Origin: Linyphia triangularis
Taxonomy: Eukaryota > Arthropoda > Arachnida > Araneae > Linyphiidae
Direction: 5' to 3'
DNA: 64,000 bases
Assembly (NCBI GenBank): GCA_963978545.1
Contig: OZ021724.1
Span: 97,757,792 to 97,821,791, forward strand
Below, piece by piece: positions 1-16,677 of the stretch (the first letter of the stretch is position 1; each line of letters begins with the position of its first letter). The position numbers were made by a program, and so were the translations under genes. A model generated the notes under the pieces. The model did no database searches and was not told the origin of the DNA. It saw nothing but the letters and a program-made list of their open reading frames with translations.

Positions 1-479
1 TTTTCACTGTCACCTTGTTTACTTTGAGAACCCAAGGCAGGGTGTTTAATGTTAAAATCACCCACTATAACAAAAGGTTTTTCAATTTGGTCTATTAGAT
101 TCAAAAGCCAGTTTTCGTTAAATTTGCCTCTAGGAGAATAAATATTGACAATAGTGAGGTTTAAACCTTTTGTTTGCAGCTTAATTGCTAAGAGTTCTGC
201 TTCAGGGTCAGAAAGATTTTGAAAATTTAGAATTTGGCTGGAGTACTTCGATTTGTGAGCAATTAAGAGACCACCTCCTCTATGATGAGAATTAGTAGAC
301 CTATCTTGCCTGAAGATGATATTGCCACCGATGTGAAAATGGGAGCTTGGCTTGAGAAAAGTTTCTTGGCAAATTAAAATGTCAAAGTAAGGGAAAATAG
401 GGTGATTAATCCAGTGTTTCTTACTTGTGATACTTCTGCAGTTCCATTGAATTATTTCTAACTTGTTGAACTTGAAATC
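1..479 (-). CDS. LINE ORF2, apurinic endonuclease domain (partial, cut by window edge)
   Basis: Reading the minus strand from 479 to 1 gives an open frame with no stop, beginning just after an in-frame TAA (482-480). It encodes the N-terminus of an APE-type endonuclease as found in Jockey-like non-LTR retrotransposons: the start motif IIQWNCRSI, then ICQETFLKP (with the catalytic Gln-Glu), GGGLLIAHK, VNIYSPRGKF and FVIVGDFNIKHP (Gly-Asp-Phe-Asn). These nick target DNA to prime reverse transcription. No ATG is seen at the start, so translation may rely on reinitiation after ORF1 or the start may be mutated. The reverse transcriptase domain would lie to the left, outside the window. It follows ORF1 by about 75 bases on the same strand, as expected for one element. 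Confidence 0.85.
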
Positions 480-552
480 TTAAATTATTGGATGAAAAAA
501 GCCGGGGAAAAGAAACACATGGTATGAAAAACGAATTCAAAATCTAAACAAG

Positions 553-1971
553 CTATGTATGACGATTCAAACTAGGTAAATTAGAGACTTCTGTGGTCAA
601 AGCTGTCTCCATTTCTTCCGACTCTTCAATTTTGGTTGATTTGGCGGTAATTCTTGAAGTTTTGTTAGTTTCGCAGCAGACTTTGGGAATCTGTTGGGTA
701 GAATTAGAGGTGGTAGAAAGGGAGAAGTTAGCCGAATTTGGGTTAATATGACCAGGTTTTTTAGATTGAAGGGTTGTATTAGTGAGTTCTTTCCTTTTTC
801 TTGGGGTAGCTTGAGTGAGGGTTGCTGGAAAAGCGCTTAGACTAGGTAATACTGAAGCCAAACACGTAGCAATCTGACTGACTTGGGTCGAGAGGGAGTT
901 TAAAACATCAGTGGTTTTGGACTGTTGAGCTTGGAGAGTTGCAAAAGTAGAAGAGAAATCTATTAGAGACGATTGAACAGTTTCTTTTATGAGCCTGATC
1001 ACTTCAGGTTTAAGGGTAGATGTTTCGTCAGACAAGCTCTTTGTAACAATACTAGCAGTTGTCGTGCCGGTTGCCTTCGGTTTAAACAAACGCCGAGCTT
1101 CAGCAAAAGAAAAGTGATTTAAACATTTGAATTTAAGAAATTCAGTTTCTTCAATGCGTTTTGGACATTCTTTGTAGTCTGCAGCATGAGGCCCGTTGCA
1201 AAGAACGCACCTCAATGGCTGAGTACATGAAACTTCTGGAGATGATCCACAGCGAAGACAAACAGGGTCTTTTGTGCATTTTTTTGTCGTGTGATTGTAT
1301 AAAAAGCACCGTCTGCATTGACGAGGACGATCAACAAAGGTAGTAATATTTTGAATGGTGTACCAAATTTTTATCTTGGATGGGAGATTAACCCCAAGTA
1401 CAGATACTAAGACCGTTTCAGAGGGGACGCGGCTGTTATCTTGTTGCTTAGTGAAGCGTCGAATTTCCGTTACATAGATGTCATTGCATTCTTCGATCTC
1501 AAAAGCAACTTCGTTTAGGTTGATATCTGTTGGAATATCTCTTAGGAGGAATTTCGTAGTAAGATTGTCCAATTGGATAGATGTGACTACAGCCAAACCA
1601 AGTAGATTTGTAATGGCACATACTTGCTCAGCACATATCGGGTTAGACGTTGTAATCTCGATCTTATTATCTCTGGTGAATTTTAAGTTGTCTATGCTTT
1701 TATGATCAGGGATTAGCTTGTTTATTTCAGATCCGAGTGACTTTGGTTTGTTACGAGGTAATCCAGTTCCAATTTTGTTAGATATGCTGACAACAAATCT
1801 TTGGCATCCATATTTTGCTGCCTCAGAAATTATAAACCGCGAGTCAAGAGTTTTAGAAAACACTCCAGAGGGATCCATATTACTTATAGAAGCATCATCC
1901 GATTTAAAATTTAGGATTGGAGGCTTTAGAATACTTTGCGCCACTTTGAGATATGGGCCAAATCTATCCAA
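553..1971 (-). CDS. LINE ORF1, gag-like zinc-knuckle nucleic-acid-binding protein
   Basis: An intact 472-residue frame of the Jockey/X-element ORF1 type. Around residues 140-215 there is an RRM-like region (FLLRDIPTDINLNEV, EIRRF), followed by a cysteine-rich block: CRRCFLYNHTTKKC near residue 219 is an exact C-X2-C-X4-H-X4-C knuckle, then CLRCGSSPEVSC, then CVLCNGPHAADYKEC (C-X2-C-X3-H-X6-C). This triple-knuckle layout is typical of ORF1 proteins that coat LINE RNA. The C-terminal 150 residues are Ser/Thr/Lys-rich and unstructured. The frame has no internal stop, so the copy may be fairly young. It is antisense to the adjacent Gypsy gag. I see the domain order directly; the clade assignment (Jockey-like) is from family knowledge. 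Confidence 0.85.
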   Translation of the reverse strand: MDRFGPYLKVAQSILKPPILNFKSDDASISNMDPSGVFSKTLDSRFIISEAAKYGCQRFVVSISNKIGTGLPRNKPKSLGSEINKLIPDHKSIDNLKFTRDNKIEITTSNPICAEQVCAITNLLGLAVVTSIQLDNLTTKFLLRDIPTDINLNEVAFEIEECNDIYVTEIRRFTKQQDNSRVPSETVLVSVLGVNLPSKIKIWYTIQNITTFVDRPRQCRRCFLYNHTTKKCTKDPVCLRCGSSPEVSCTQPLRCVLCNGPHAADYKECPKRIEETEFLKFKCLNHFSFAEARRLFKPKATGTTTASIVTKSLSDETSTLKPEVIRLIKETVQSSLIDFSSTFATLQAQQSKTTDVLNSLSTQVSQIATCLASVLPSLSAFPATLTQATPRKRKELTNTTLQSKKPGHINPNSANFSLSTTSNSTQQIPKVCCETNKTSRITAKSTKIEESEEMETALTTEVSNLPSLNRHT

Positions 1972-1978
1972 GGTTTAA

Positions 1979-2239
1979 TTTATAATAATAATAACAACAA
2001 TAATAAAAAAAAAAAAAAGAAAAAAAAAAAAAAGAAAGACAGAGAGCTTGGAGCAGTCAAGCTTCAGCACGAAAAGAAAAATATCACTTATCGGTTCTTT
2101 AGGCTTTAATAAACAGAAAAATCCAGGAAAAGAATCTAAAAACTTGCGCTGATGAAGTAGAAAAGACTTTATTCAAGAGCAGACAACAAATCTCCACGGA
2201 GAGAGAAACTTTTCGCAGTTAAAATTCAAATACGACAAA
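1979..2239. other. LINE 5' leader / Gypsy 5' part junction
   Basis: From 1979 to about 2035 the plus strand is an A-rich tract (AAT repeats, then long A runs with single G), which on the LINE strand is a T-rich leader just upstream of ORF1. From about 2041 to 2239 the sequence is unique-looking and runs into the Gypsy gag. No 5' LTR like the one at 7095-7560 precedes gag. The simplest reading is that the LINE inserted antisense into the Gypsy leader, so the missing Gypsy 5' LTR lies left of position 1. I cannot place the exact junction because the other target-duplication copy is outside the window. Confidence 0.4.
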
Positions 2240-3434
2240 ATGGCGCCATCGAATCGAACCGGAAGATCTTCCATCGGACATTAAAGCTTTAGCCGCCAAG
2301 TGTGAAACAACATCTGCAGCAGTGAATGAAATCAAAGAAGAAATGAAGATAGAGCTAGCCTCAATGGTGGAATCCACCATAATAGAAACTACTACAAGTG
2401 TTCTACAATCGGTAAAAGAAGAGGTTCTGAGTGAAGTAAGAAAAGAAATAAGTGAGAGTTTTGAGGCTGTTAATGGGAAAGTTGACTGCTTGGGAGAAAA
2501 GGTTTCTACAGTGAAAGAAGATCTTGTGACTGTGAGGAATGAAATCGAAGAAAAGGTTTCCACCATGAAAGAAGAGCAGGGAAAGTTTCATGACGCTGTA
2601 GAAGAAAGGCTGCGAAAAATGGAAACGCGTGAAGCTCTGGTAATAGCGTCACCTAATTGGGATAACGCTTCCATCCCCTTTATGGCGCCGCGCTCTAACA
2701 TCAAAGTGGCCCCTTTTGATGGGAAGTCGTCTTGGCACGTTTATCAAACGCAATTTGAAATGATCGCTTCTGCGAATGGTTGGGACGATACTTCGAAAGC
2801 ATTCCATCTCGCAGCATCTCTTCGAAGTGAAGCTGCTGACATTTTACAGACACTACCTGAAGAGAAGCGGGGAGAATTCGTGGCGCTGGCAAGTGCGTTG
2901 GAGTTAAGGTTTGGGGAGCAGCATCTAAAGGATTACAACAGACTGCAATTGAAAGTGAGACAGCAGAAGGCCAATGAAACTCTTCAAGAATTGGCATCGG
3001 ATATAGAAAGACTGTCGCTCCTCGCTTTCCCAGACTGTCCCTCGGACGTGCGAGATAACCTGTCTCTTCAGTATTTCGTGGATGCCATCAAAGATCCCGA
3101 CATACAGCAAGCTACCAGGATGTCAGACAGCAAAGATCTGAAGTCCACCCTCGTCTATGCCATGAGAGTAGAAGTCGCACAGCAAGCTTCTAGAAAAGAC
3201 CGTCGTTTCGTACGTGGAACATTGGCAGACGATTCCTCTGAACTTTTCACGAAGAAGTTTCAAGAACTGGAAAACAAGATGGAGCGAATTATGAGAAATA
3301 TTCCTGGCTCAAGGGATCGAAAAACTAGAGTGGTTTGTTGGCTCTGCAACCGGGAAGGACATTTCAGACGTGATTGCCCTGAATTGGACAGGAGAGGGGA
3401 CAGACCCTCGTCCGAGCCTCAGCAGTTAAACTAA
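2240..3434 (+). CDS. Gypsy gag polyprotein (N-terminus uncertain)
   Basis: The main frame is open from 2223 to the TAA at 3432-3434. The N-terminal third is a charged coiled coil (about 2322-2640). The capsid-like core starts near APFDGKSSWHVYQTQFE and includes LRSEAADILQTLP and LALRFG-type motifs; it ends with one CCHC knuckle, CWLCNREGHFRRDC (C-X2-C-X4-H-X4-C). Gag packages element RNA. The first plausible ATG (2240, MAPSNR) is in another frame and meets a stop after 14 codons, whereas the gag frame gains family-like sequence (DLPSDIKALAAK) only after it. I infer a small indel near 2255 in this copy. Pol follows in the -1 frame. Confidence 0.8.
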
Positions 3435-6400
3435 AGAGCGGCTATCTCGCGAGGCGGAGGTCGCCGTGTAGAGCAGGTGGTGTCCCACTCAGCCTCTATC
3501 ACATCTCATCCCTTCAAGGAGGAAACCATGGTTTATTCGTGGAGGGCAAGATCAATGGAACTCCATGTCGTCTAATAGTTGACTCAGGGGCAAATGTAAC
3601 CATCTTACGGACGGATGTAGCCCGGCGCCTGGACAGCCAACCTCTTTACACGGCGCCTTCAGTTTCACTACAGACTGTGACTGGTGACAAAATTTCTGTG
3701 CATGGGAAATTAAATGTCAACATCTCTTTTGTATTTCACACCTACACTCACACCGTTTACGTCGCTGAAATTATTGACCCATGTATTCTTGGATTGGACT
3801 TTTTAAGGAGAAATGGAATTACTTTGAATTTCGAGAAAGACGTGCTTCAAACGGGGAAAGAAGAAGTTCCATTGTTCGGTTTGGACTCGGAAGAGCCGTG
3901 TGCATATCGAATAGTAGCTCTTGAGGACATCACCATCCCCTCCATGACAGATTTGGTTGTAAAAGGTTCAACAGAGCTCCCGAAGGCCTTCCGATTTGGA
4001 GTAACGGAGTTCCCATCATCGAATAGCGTCCCGAAAGGAGTGGTGGTAGGAGCGACGCTTGTGGATCTCTCTCAAGAGGTGGTGCATGTGAGAATGGCCA
4101 ACATCGGTGATTCTAAGAGAGTTATCAAGAAAGGAGAAGAAATTGCCACTTGCACACCTGTTACAAGCATCGAACGAGGATCGAAGGAGCTTCCGACCGC
4201 ACCACCCGCGGATTTAGTGGACCAGCTTCTCGAAGACTCTCGGTTGGAAAGAAGGCAAGAGAAGATTGTCGGAAACCTTATAAAAGAATTTCAAGACATT
4301 TTCTCCATGTCATCGAAAGATGTAGGAAGAACAGAGCTTACTCAACATCGAATCGATACTGGGACCCATTTACCTATTAAACAACATCCTCGAAGACTTC
4401 CTTTCGCAAAACAAGAGGAGGTCGGGAAACTGTTACAGGAAATGGAAGATAATAGAGTTATCGAACCCTCCTCAAGTCCATGGGCCTCTCCAATCGTACT
4501 CGTTCGAAAGAAGGATGGTTCCACCAGGTTTTGTGTGGATTACCGGAAGCTGAACGAAATTACGAAAAAGGACAGCTACCCTCTGCCAAGAATCGATGAC
4601 ACTTTGGACACTCTATCGGGGAACCAGTGGTTTTCGACTTTGGATTTGAAGAGTGGATACTGGCAAGTGGAGATACATCCCGACGATCGTGAGAAGACTG
4701 CCTTCACTACCGGCCAAGGATTATGGCAGTTTCAAGTTATGCCGTTTGGCTTGTGTAATGCACCGGCTACGTTCGAGCGACTAATGGAGACTGTGCTTAG
4801 AGGACTTTCCTACGAGACCTGTCTGGTATATTTGGACGATATCATTATCACCGGGCGGAGTTTTGATCAACACTTGCAAAACGTGAAGAACGTGTTCTTG
4901 AAGCTTAGGGAAGCCCACTTGAAACTTAGCCCATCAAAATGTAAGCTCTTTAGGAGGAAAGTTAGTTATCTCGGACACATCATCTCATCCGAGGGAGTGA
5001 GCACCGATCCAGCCAAGATCCATGCTGTGCAAATTTGGTCCCGACCGCAAGATGTTCATCAATTGCGAAGCTTCCTAGGCCTGTGCACGTATTACCGTAG
5101 ATTTGTGAAGGGATTCTCCAAAATCGCCAGACCTTTGCATCGACTAACAGAGAGCAAGCAGAAGTTCCTGTGGACTGCCGACTGTGACGACTCCTTCAAT
5201 CAACTGAAGAACGCTTTAACATCCGCGCCTGTTTTGGCTTTTCCCGATGTTAACAAGGACTTTATTTTGGATACAGATGCCAGCAATGAGGGAGTGGGCG
5301 CCGTTCTTTCCCAGGAAATTGAAGGACAGGAGAAAGTCATCGCTTATTTTAGTAAGAGCCTGTCAAAATCCGAGCGGAACTACTGCGTCACAAGAAAGGA
5401 GTTACTGGCAATAGTAAAGGCCGTGGAGCACTTTCATCATTACTTGTACGGCCGAAAATTCCTTTTAAGAACTGATCATGCGTCTCTGACTTGGTTGCTG
5501 AATTTCAAGAATACAGAGGGACAAATAGCAAGGTGAATTCAGCGCCTGCAGGAATACGACATGGATATCCATCACAGAAAAGGAACGTTCCATGGGAATG
5601 CAGACGCTCTTTCTAGAAGACCATGTCCGGAGAACTGTCGATTTTGTTCCAATGCCGAGTCTAAGTTTGGGGGTAACACATCGGCCGTTCGGAAAATAAC
5701 TTCCAAGTCAACTACTTCAGACGTGGATCCTTGGAGTGATCAGAATGTCCGCAAAAGTCAGGTCGAAGATCAGGACTTGAAACCTCTCATTGAATTCCTG
5801 GAAGCGGCTACCGGAAAACCCAGTTGGCAGGAAATTTCATGCTATAGCCCAACAATGAAGAGATATTGGGCTATGTGGGACTCTTTGCACTTGAAGAATG
5901 GAGTACTGTACCGTCGATGGAAGTCCGATGATGGCAAAAGCTTCCGGTGGCAATTAATCCTTCCAAGTTCTAGAGTTACCAACGTTCTGGAAGAACTTCA
6001 CAGCAGTTCTACTGGAGGACATTTTGGTGTCACGAAAACTCTTCAGAAAGTCAGGGAGAGATTCTTCTGGGACAAAGCAAAATCCGACGTGGAGAAGTGG
6101 TGCAAGTCCTGTGATGCATGCAATTCACGAAAGGGACCGAAGACCCGAACTCGTGGAAAGTTGCAACGTTACAACGTAGGAGCACCATTCGAAAGAATTG
6201 CTTTAGACGTCTTAGGCCCCCTACCTCACACAACTAATGGCAACAAATACATCCTAGTTGTCATGGACTACTTTAGCAAGTGGCCAGAAGCATACGCGAT
6301 TCCGGATCAGGAAGCCACAACCGTAGCAGAAGTCCTCGTACGGAATTGGATCTCCCGATTTGGCGTACCCCTGCTGATACATTCCGATCAGGGGACGAAC

Positions 6401-7021
6401 TTCAACTCTGCCGTCTTCACTGGGCTGTGTGACTTGCTCGACATGGAAAAGACTCGTACAACTCCCCTGCACCCACAATCCGATGGAATGGTTGAACGAT
6501 TTAATAGAACGATTCTGAATCATCTCTCCTTGTTTGTTTCCAAGAACCAGCAAGATTGGGATCAGAAACTTCCATTGTTCCTTTTGGCCTACAGAAGTGC
6601 TACTCACGAGACCACCGGATATACACCATCTCAAATGATTTTCGGAAGAGACCTTAGACTACCCTGCGACCTCCTCTTTGGACGACCACCGGACACCCCT
6701 TCCTCGCCTGTCCAGTATCTAGATGATCTCCAGGCACGTTTGGAAGCCGTACATCGGTTCGCCAGAGAAAGAATCAACATCATGACAGAGCGCATGAAGG
6801 TCCGCTACGATGCCAAGGCCACGGAACGTTCATTCCAGGAAGGTGACAAGGTGTGGTTATGGAATCCTAAACGTCGGAAAGGACTCTCCCCTAAGCTCCA
6901 GACGAACTGGGAAAGGCCGTATGTGGTCCTTAAGAAGATCAACGACGTCGTGGTAAGGATTCAACGGACACCCTCCTGTAAACCTAGAGTTGTACATAAC
7001 AATAGACTAGCCCCATTATAG
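3383..7021 (+). pseudogene. Gypsy pol (protease-RT-RNase H-integrase) with one in-frame TGA
   Basis: The frame is open from 3383 to 7021 except for a single TGA at 5534-5536. Domains in order: aspartic protease (VDSGANVTILRTDVARRL, D-S-G active site, about 3580); reverse transcriptase (RFCVDYRKLN, FSTLDLKSGYWQ, YLDDIIITG with the catalytic Asp pair near 4830); RNase H (ILDTDASNEGVGAVLS); integrase with an HHCC zinc finger (GGHFGVTKTL ... CKSCDAC, about 6020-6120), DDE residues in LDVLGPLP, SDQGTNFNS and HPQSDGMVERFNRT, and a GPY/F-like C-terminal module (NWERPYVV). The TGA lies in the RNase H to integrase linker at a position that is normally Trp in this family, one base away from TGG. Apart from this the frame is undamaged, so the lesion is recent or suppressed by occasional read-through. 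Confidence 0.88.
3425..3431 (+). promoter_or_regulatory. Candidate -1 ribosomal frameshift site GTTAAAC at gag/pol junction
   Basis: The heptamer G-TTA-AAC sits directly before the gag stop (CAG TTA AAC TAA). The pol frame is -1 relative to gag and is open from 3383, so a slip here would join the two. GUUAAAC is the known slippery heptamer of equine arteritis virus. Downstream there is a short hairpin-forming stretch (GGCG-GAGGT-CGCC, about 3453-3466) next to the palindrome CTCGCGAG. Position and frame are seen; function is inferred. Confidence 0.5.
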
Positions 7022-7079
7022 TAGAAGTGATTGAATTGTCTTTCCTCTTAAGGACTTCACTGCCCGGGACGTGCAGTCT

Positions 7080-7094
7080 TTAAGAAGGGGGAAA
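7080..7094 (+). promoter_or_regulatory. Gypsy polypurine tract
   Basis: The purine run TTAAGAAGGGGGAAA immediately precedes the LTR start TGTTGCAC at 7095, the position required for priming plus-strand DNA synthesis. Confidence 0.75.
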
Positions 7095-7560
7095 TGTTGC
7101 ACAAATTGTCTGTATATATTGTAAATAGTGACGTATTATTTCAAAATTCTATTGTAATTTATTTTTTTCCAATTTTATTTAGTAATTAATAGCGATTATA
7201 CAAGTTAGAAAAAGGTGGCAACACCTGAAGTAATCGAGACGTTTCGAGAAATTTCTTTCCGATGAATTGGCTGGAAATTTCGAGAATGTCTCACGCGCTT
7301 GTTTATAAAAAGACTGGAGAACGGGAAAGTTTTCAGATTGACTTCGGAGTTCGTTGAAAGCTGAGCGCTTTGTTTACCTATTGGAGTGAGCTTGTATAAT
7401 CGCTGAATTCGAAGTTATTTTTGTTGAAGCTTGTGTTGAAGCTTGAGAGTAATTAAACTGTTGCCTGTGGATAAATTTTGTGAGTTTTCTGGAGAGAGAA
7501 TAAATATTTTTATACTGTAAAAACTGTGCCATCATTGCCTCAGCGGAAAAATTCATAACA
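7095..7560 (+). repeat. Gypsy 3' LTR
   Basis: A 466-bp LTR bounded by TG (TGTTGCACAAATTG) and CA (AAAATTCATAACA). It contains a TATA-like element TTTATAAAAAG near 7302 and a polyadenylation signal AATAAA at 7499-7504. It is closely matched along its length by the solo LTR at 38402-38857. Confidence 0.9.
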
Positions 7561-7813
7561 GTATATTCTAGTTTTTCATGGACAATGATGCGTGCTTCCT
7601 CAATGCACATATGATGTTACAAATGAATAATTTATAATTATATTATACAGAACAACGCATTGCAGAAGAGCATAATTGCAGGTATGTTCACAAGACATTA
7701 TTTTCTTAAGTTATTATGAACACCTTCCAGAATCAGCTTGCTTGTTATTAGTAATTAAATTGCATAAGTGAATGAACTCGGACATTTGTTTACATATGGG
7801 ACATTACAAATAC

Positions 7814-13790
<5,977 letters not shown>

Positions 13791-14260
13791 TCCTTACAGT
13801 ACTTATAGCGCCTTACAGTCGAGAGACAGTTGATGCTTTATCACCTGTTAGTTAAAATGCTGGCATAATAGTAAAGAAAGTCGTTCAATGTTAAGCGTGA
13901 CTTCCGTTATCAAATGTACAAGTAGAATAGATAAAGGATATGAAATATAATTTTCTAACAGTAAAACACATCCATATGAAGGCACAAGCGAAGAGATACA
14001 TTCTTTTCTTTTACGTATGTATTGGTGTACTGTTGCATCATGTTTTATACCCGATTCAGTATTTAATTTCTACTATCTGTCTGGTATTTCTTCGATATCA
14101 ATAAAATCTCAAGTTGCTAACAAAGTTTTTATCACTTCTGGAAGCTGGTTTAGAAGAAATATTTGTTTTGTAACAGTACTCTAGATAGCATATTATCTAT
14201 TTTTAAATCCGTTATATTAACTTCGATTGTGTGAGCGTGTGGGTGGGAGGGGGAATTGGT

Positions 14261-15465
14261 TTCATTAGTGTTAAAACTTTTAAAAATAATTCTCCATTTT
14301 ATAAAATTAGAGTTCATCTTAGCCGTTTTTCGAAGGGCAGCGCTAGCACCCTGCCCTTTTTCTTGGAAAAGTGTCCTTTTCTGAAAAAATGAAAAATTTC
14401 CGGTTCTTTTTCAAAGAAATGCAATATATGGATCACCCCCCTCCGAAATCGCCAGTCACGCATGCGCATTTATGTTCAAACTTGCCTCGCACAGACCAGT
14501 GATTGACTGAAGTGATTGAGAGGCAGCTGATAACACGTGCGCTATTAGTAGGTGGATTGTCGGGGGCATCCCACAATTTCCAAATGTAATTTCGTACGTT
14601 CCTTAGTTTTGTGTATTTTACATGTTTTTTACCAAAAAATAGAGAATAAAGTAACCTCATGCTTGAATTCATGAAAAATGTTGGTTAATACAATGTCGTT
14701 CGCACGTTTAATCGGGATTCTTTTTTTCTTTTTTTGGCACCGGTAGGACAGTTTCAGAAGTTCAGATTATTTCGCCTATGTCTATCGCCGGCGTTTTTTC
14801 GAGATTTTCGAGATATTGTAAATTGTCAAGTTTTACTTCTCCGTCATTCGCTCGATCGTTTTCGACAATTGTTTTCACACCACTTTGGAACATTTTCAAA
14901 TATCGCTGTTACGAGAGAGAAAAGTAAAATGAGATATAATCACACTAATGATAGGCAAATTGTATTATTAATACACGGAAACCTTATTTTGTTTCAAGGA
15001 TCATGAGTTCAACACATCCAAAGTTATTTCGTTTGTCAGTACGATATGTTGTATCTTTACATCGCCAAGATTAAAAATGTGCCAAATGTGCATTTAACGG
15101 AAAAGTACCAAAATATCAACTCGAAATTAATACCCATGCTTTATTTTAATAGAATATTCGTAAAAGATAGTTTCAAATACCACAGGCAGGACGTACTTTC
15201 TTGTGTTTCTTTACAATAAATATTTTTTTATACCTAAAAGTGGTTTTCTTTCAGTTTTGTAATACTAGAAATTTGGCAGCATTTTACGAACAATTTACAT
15301 TAACCCATCAAAGACGACTTTATAATAGATACACACATTATTGTTTTTTAACTTTTACCTTGTTTATTTAGATCATTTAAGGTTTTGAATTTTTCCGATT
15401 TTTTGGAAAATTTTTATATTAGCAAAGAAATTAAGTAAAATTTCGATTGTTGACCGTCGTTAATT
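14261..15465. other. Spacer upstream of gene 1; possible promoter region
   Basis: No convincing coding frame. The stretch 14450-14620 is more GC-rich than its surroundings and contains GCATGCGC (about 14460, an NRF-1-like site) and an E-box CACGTG-type hexamer near 14536. This is where a promoter for gene 1 could lie (minus strand), about 0.7 kb upstream of the candidate first exon. A fragment of repeat R1 lies at its left edge. The duplicate unit near 44.8 kb does not include this GC-rich stretch. Confidence 0.3.
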
Positions 15466-16157
15466 AGAGATCGGAAATATCGATACTATATCGTTGTACA
15501 GAAAAAAAATCGATAAAATATCGATATATCGATACATGATTTTTTTTTTTTTTTTTGAATTTCAGTTTCGCCAGAAATGAAGTTTTTCGGGGCAAATTTT
15601 TACTTTTCATGAATTCATGCCTAAATTGTTTTAATAAATAAATTATAAAAATTGTTTTATTAAATAAATTATAAAAATTGTTTTAATGACAAAATTATAT
15701 TATCAATCAGAATTAATAAAATACATTTGGCTGTCAATGCTTAAATTCACATTTATTTATAAAGAAAAAATTTTTAAAAGTAGTTTTTCCCAAATTTTCT
15801 GATAGAGATGTTTTTAATATTTAAAATTAGACGCAAATTCCAGGCACACATTGGCAACAGAAAGGCGTTATATTAGTGAAAACTAATAAACTATTTTATC
15901 TTTTCATTACATTACGTTTTCTTTTTGGTTAGGAAGCCATTTTAACTGTCTCTCAGCCAAGTCCAAACTTTAGATTTGAAGCTTTTGAAAAGGGAATAAA
16001 GAAAATCGAAAAAACTCATAGTACTACAAAACGATCATCAAAAAAACTAAAAATGTTTGAAAATATCGATGTATCGGTGATTTGTATCGATATTTTTTGT
16101 ATCGATTTTTTTTTTAAATATCGATAAAAATATCGTCGTATCGATATATTGCCGACC
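15466..16157. repeat. ATCGAT-rich terminal-inverted-repeat element, copy 1
   Basis: Both ends are dense in ATCGAT (left from about 15466, right ending GCCGACC near 16157), and the ends are inverted relative to one another. The right 250 bp match, in inverse orientation, the sequence from 63753 to the window end, including TTTAGTTTTTTGATGATCG and AACTTGGCTGAGAGACAGTT. The interior includes part of repeat R1 (15690-15880). No target duplication is clear and no transposase is present. Confidence 0.6.
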
Positions 16158-16447
16158 TTTATCATTAATAGATTAATCATGTGGGTCAAGGTAATGAAAT
16201 GATTATTTGCTCGTAACATTATTGCCTGATTTTCTACATAAGTGATATAGCCGGCTTAGTTTTACTTTTACTACAATCAACGTTGGCCCCCAAAAGGGGC
16301 CCCCAATGAGGGCCCCCAAATCTATGTTGTGGTTGGGAGTGAATTAAGGTATACATCATATACATTAGGAATTGTGAAATTTGACTCAAGTCTGCGTGTT
16401 TTTTATTTTTTTTTTTAATTTTTTTTTTATTAATATTCCCGAATTCA

Positions 16448-16677
16448 TGTGGGAGTAGACGATCAGAGAAGGGGCACTTGCTGAGTGTAGAATCCAGCTT
16501 TAATGAATCCTTATTGCCTCTTATCTCATACTACATTAGGCACAAGCGCCTTTCTTACGTATATTCACATCGAGAATGTTCAGTGATCTGTCTCTCTCAT
16601 CAGAATGAGGAATACCTCCCCCTGCCGCTAGGAGTCGCCACGAGGGGTTCTCTAGTGGTGCGCCCCCTATCTCCACA
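16448..16677 (-). repeat. 3' LTR of the chimeric Gypsy element
   Basis: 230 bp, TG...CA bounded, identical to the other LTR except for one G/A difference near its left end (GACGATCAG here, GACAATCAG there). Confidence 0.92.

Larger units (their letters stand above)
2041..7560 (+). mobile_element. Ty3/Gypsy LTR retrotransposon (5' end displaced by LINE, 3' LTR present)
   Basis: Gag, then protease, reverse transcriptase, RNase H and integrase, then polypurine tract and one LTR, all on the plus strand. This domain order is Ty3/Gypsy. No chromodomain is visible after integrase. The 3' LTR ends at 7560 and is followed by GTAT. In the paralogous segment at 38.2 kb the matching host sequence runs through uninterrupted (GTGTATATTC), which fixes the right-hand insertion point in gene 1 flanking DNA. 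A solo LTR of the same family at 38402-38857 shows that more than one copy has inserted here. The coding capacity is damaged by one in-frame TGA in pol and probably by a lesion near the gag start. Confidence 0.85.

Noticed and set aside
14433..14672. 79-residue minus-strand frame upstream of gene 1
   Set aside because: No recognisable motif, and its relation to exon A (phase, donor) does not work; left as possible promoter/5' UTR.
16269..16320. GGGGGCCC hairpin-like run
   Set aside because: A short low-complexity G/C repeat; no element ends or function can be supported.
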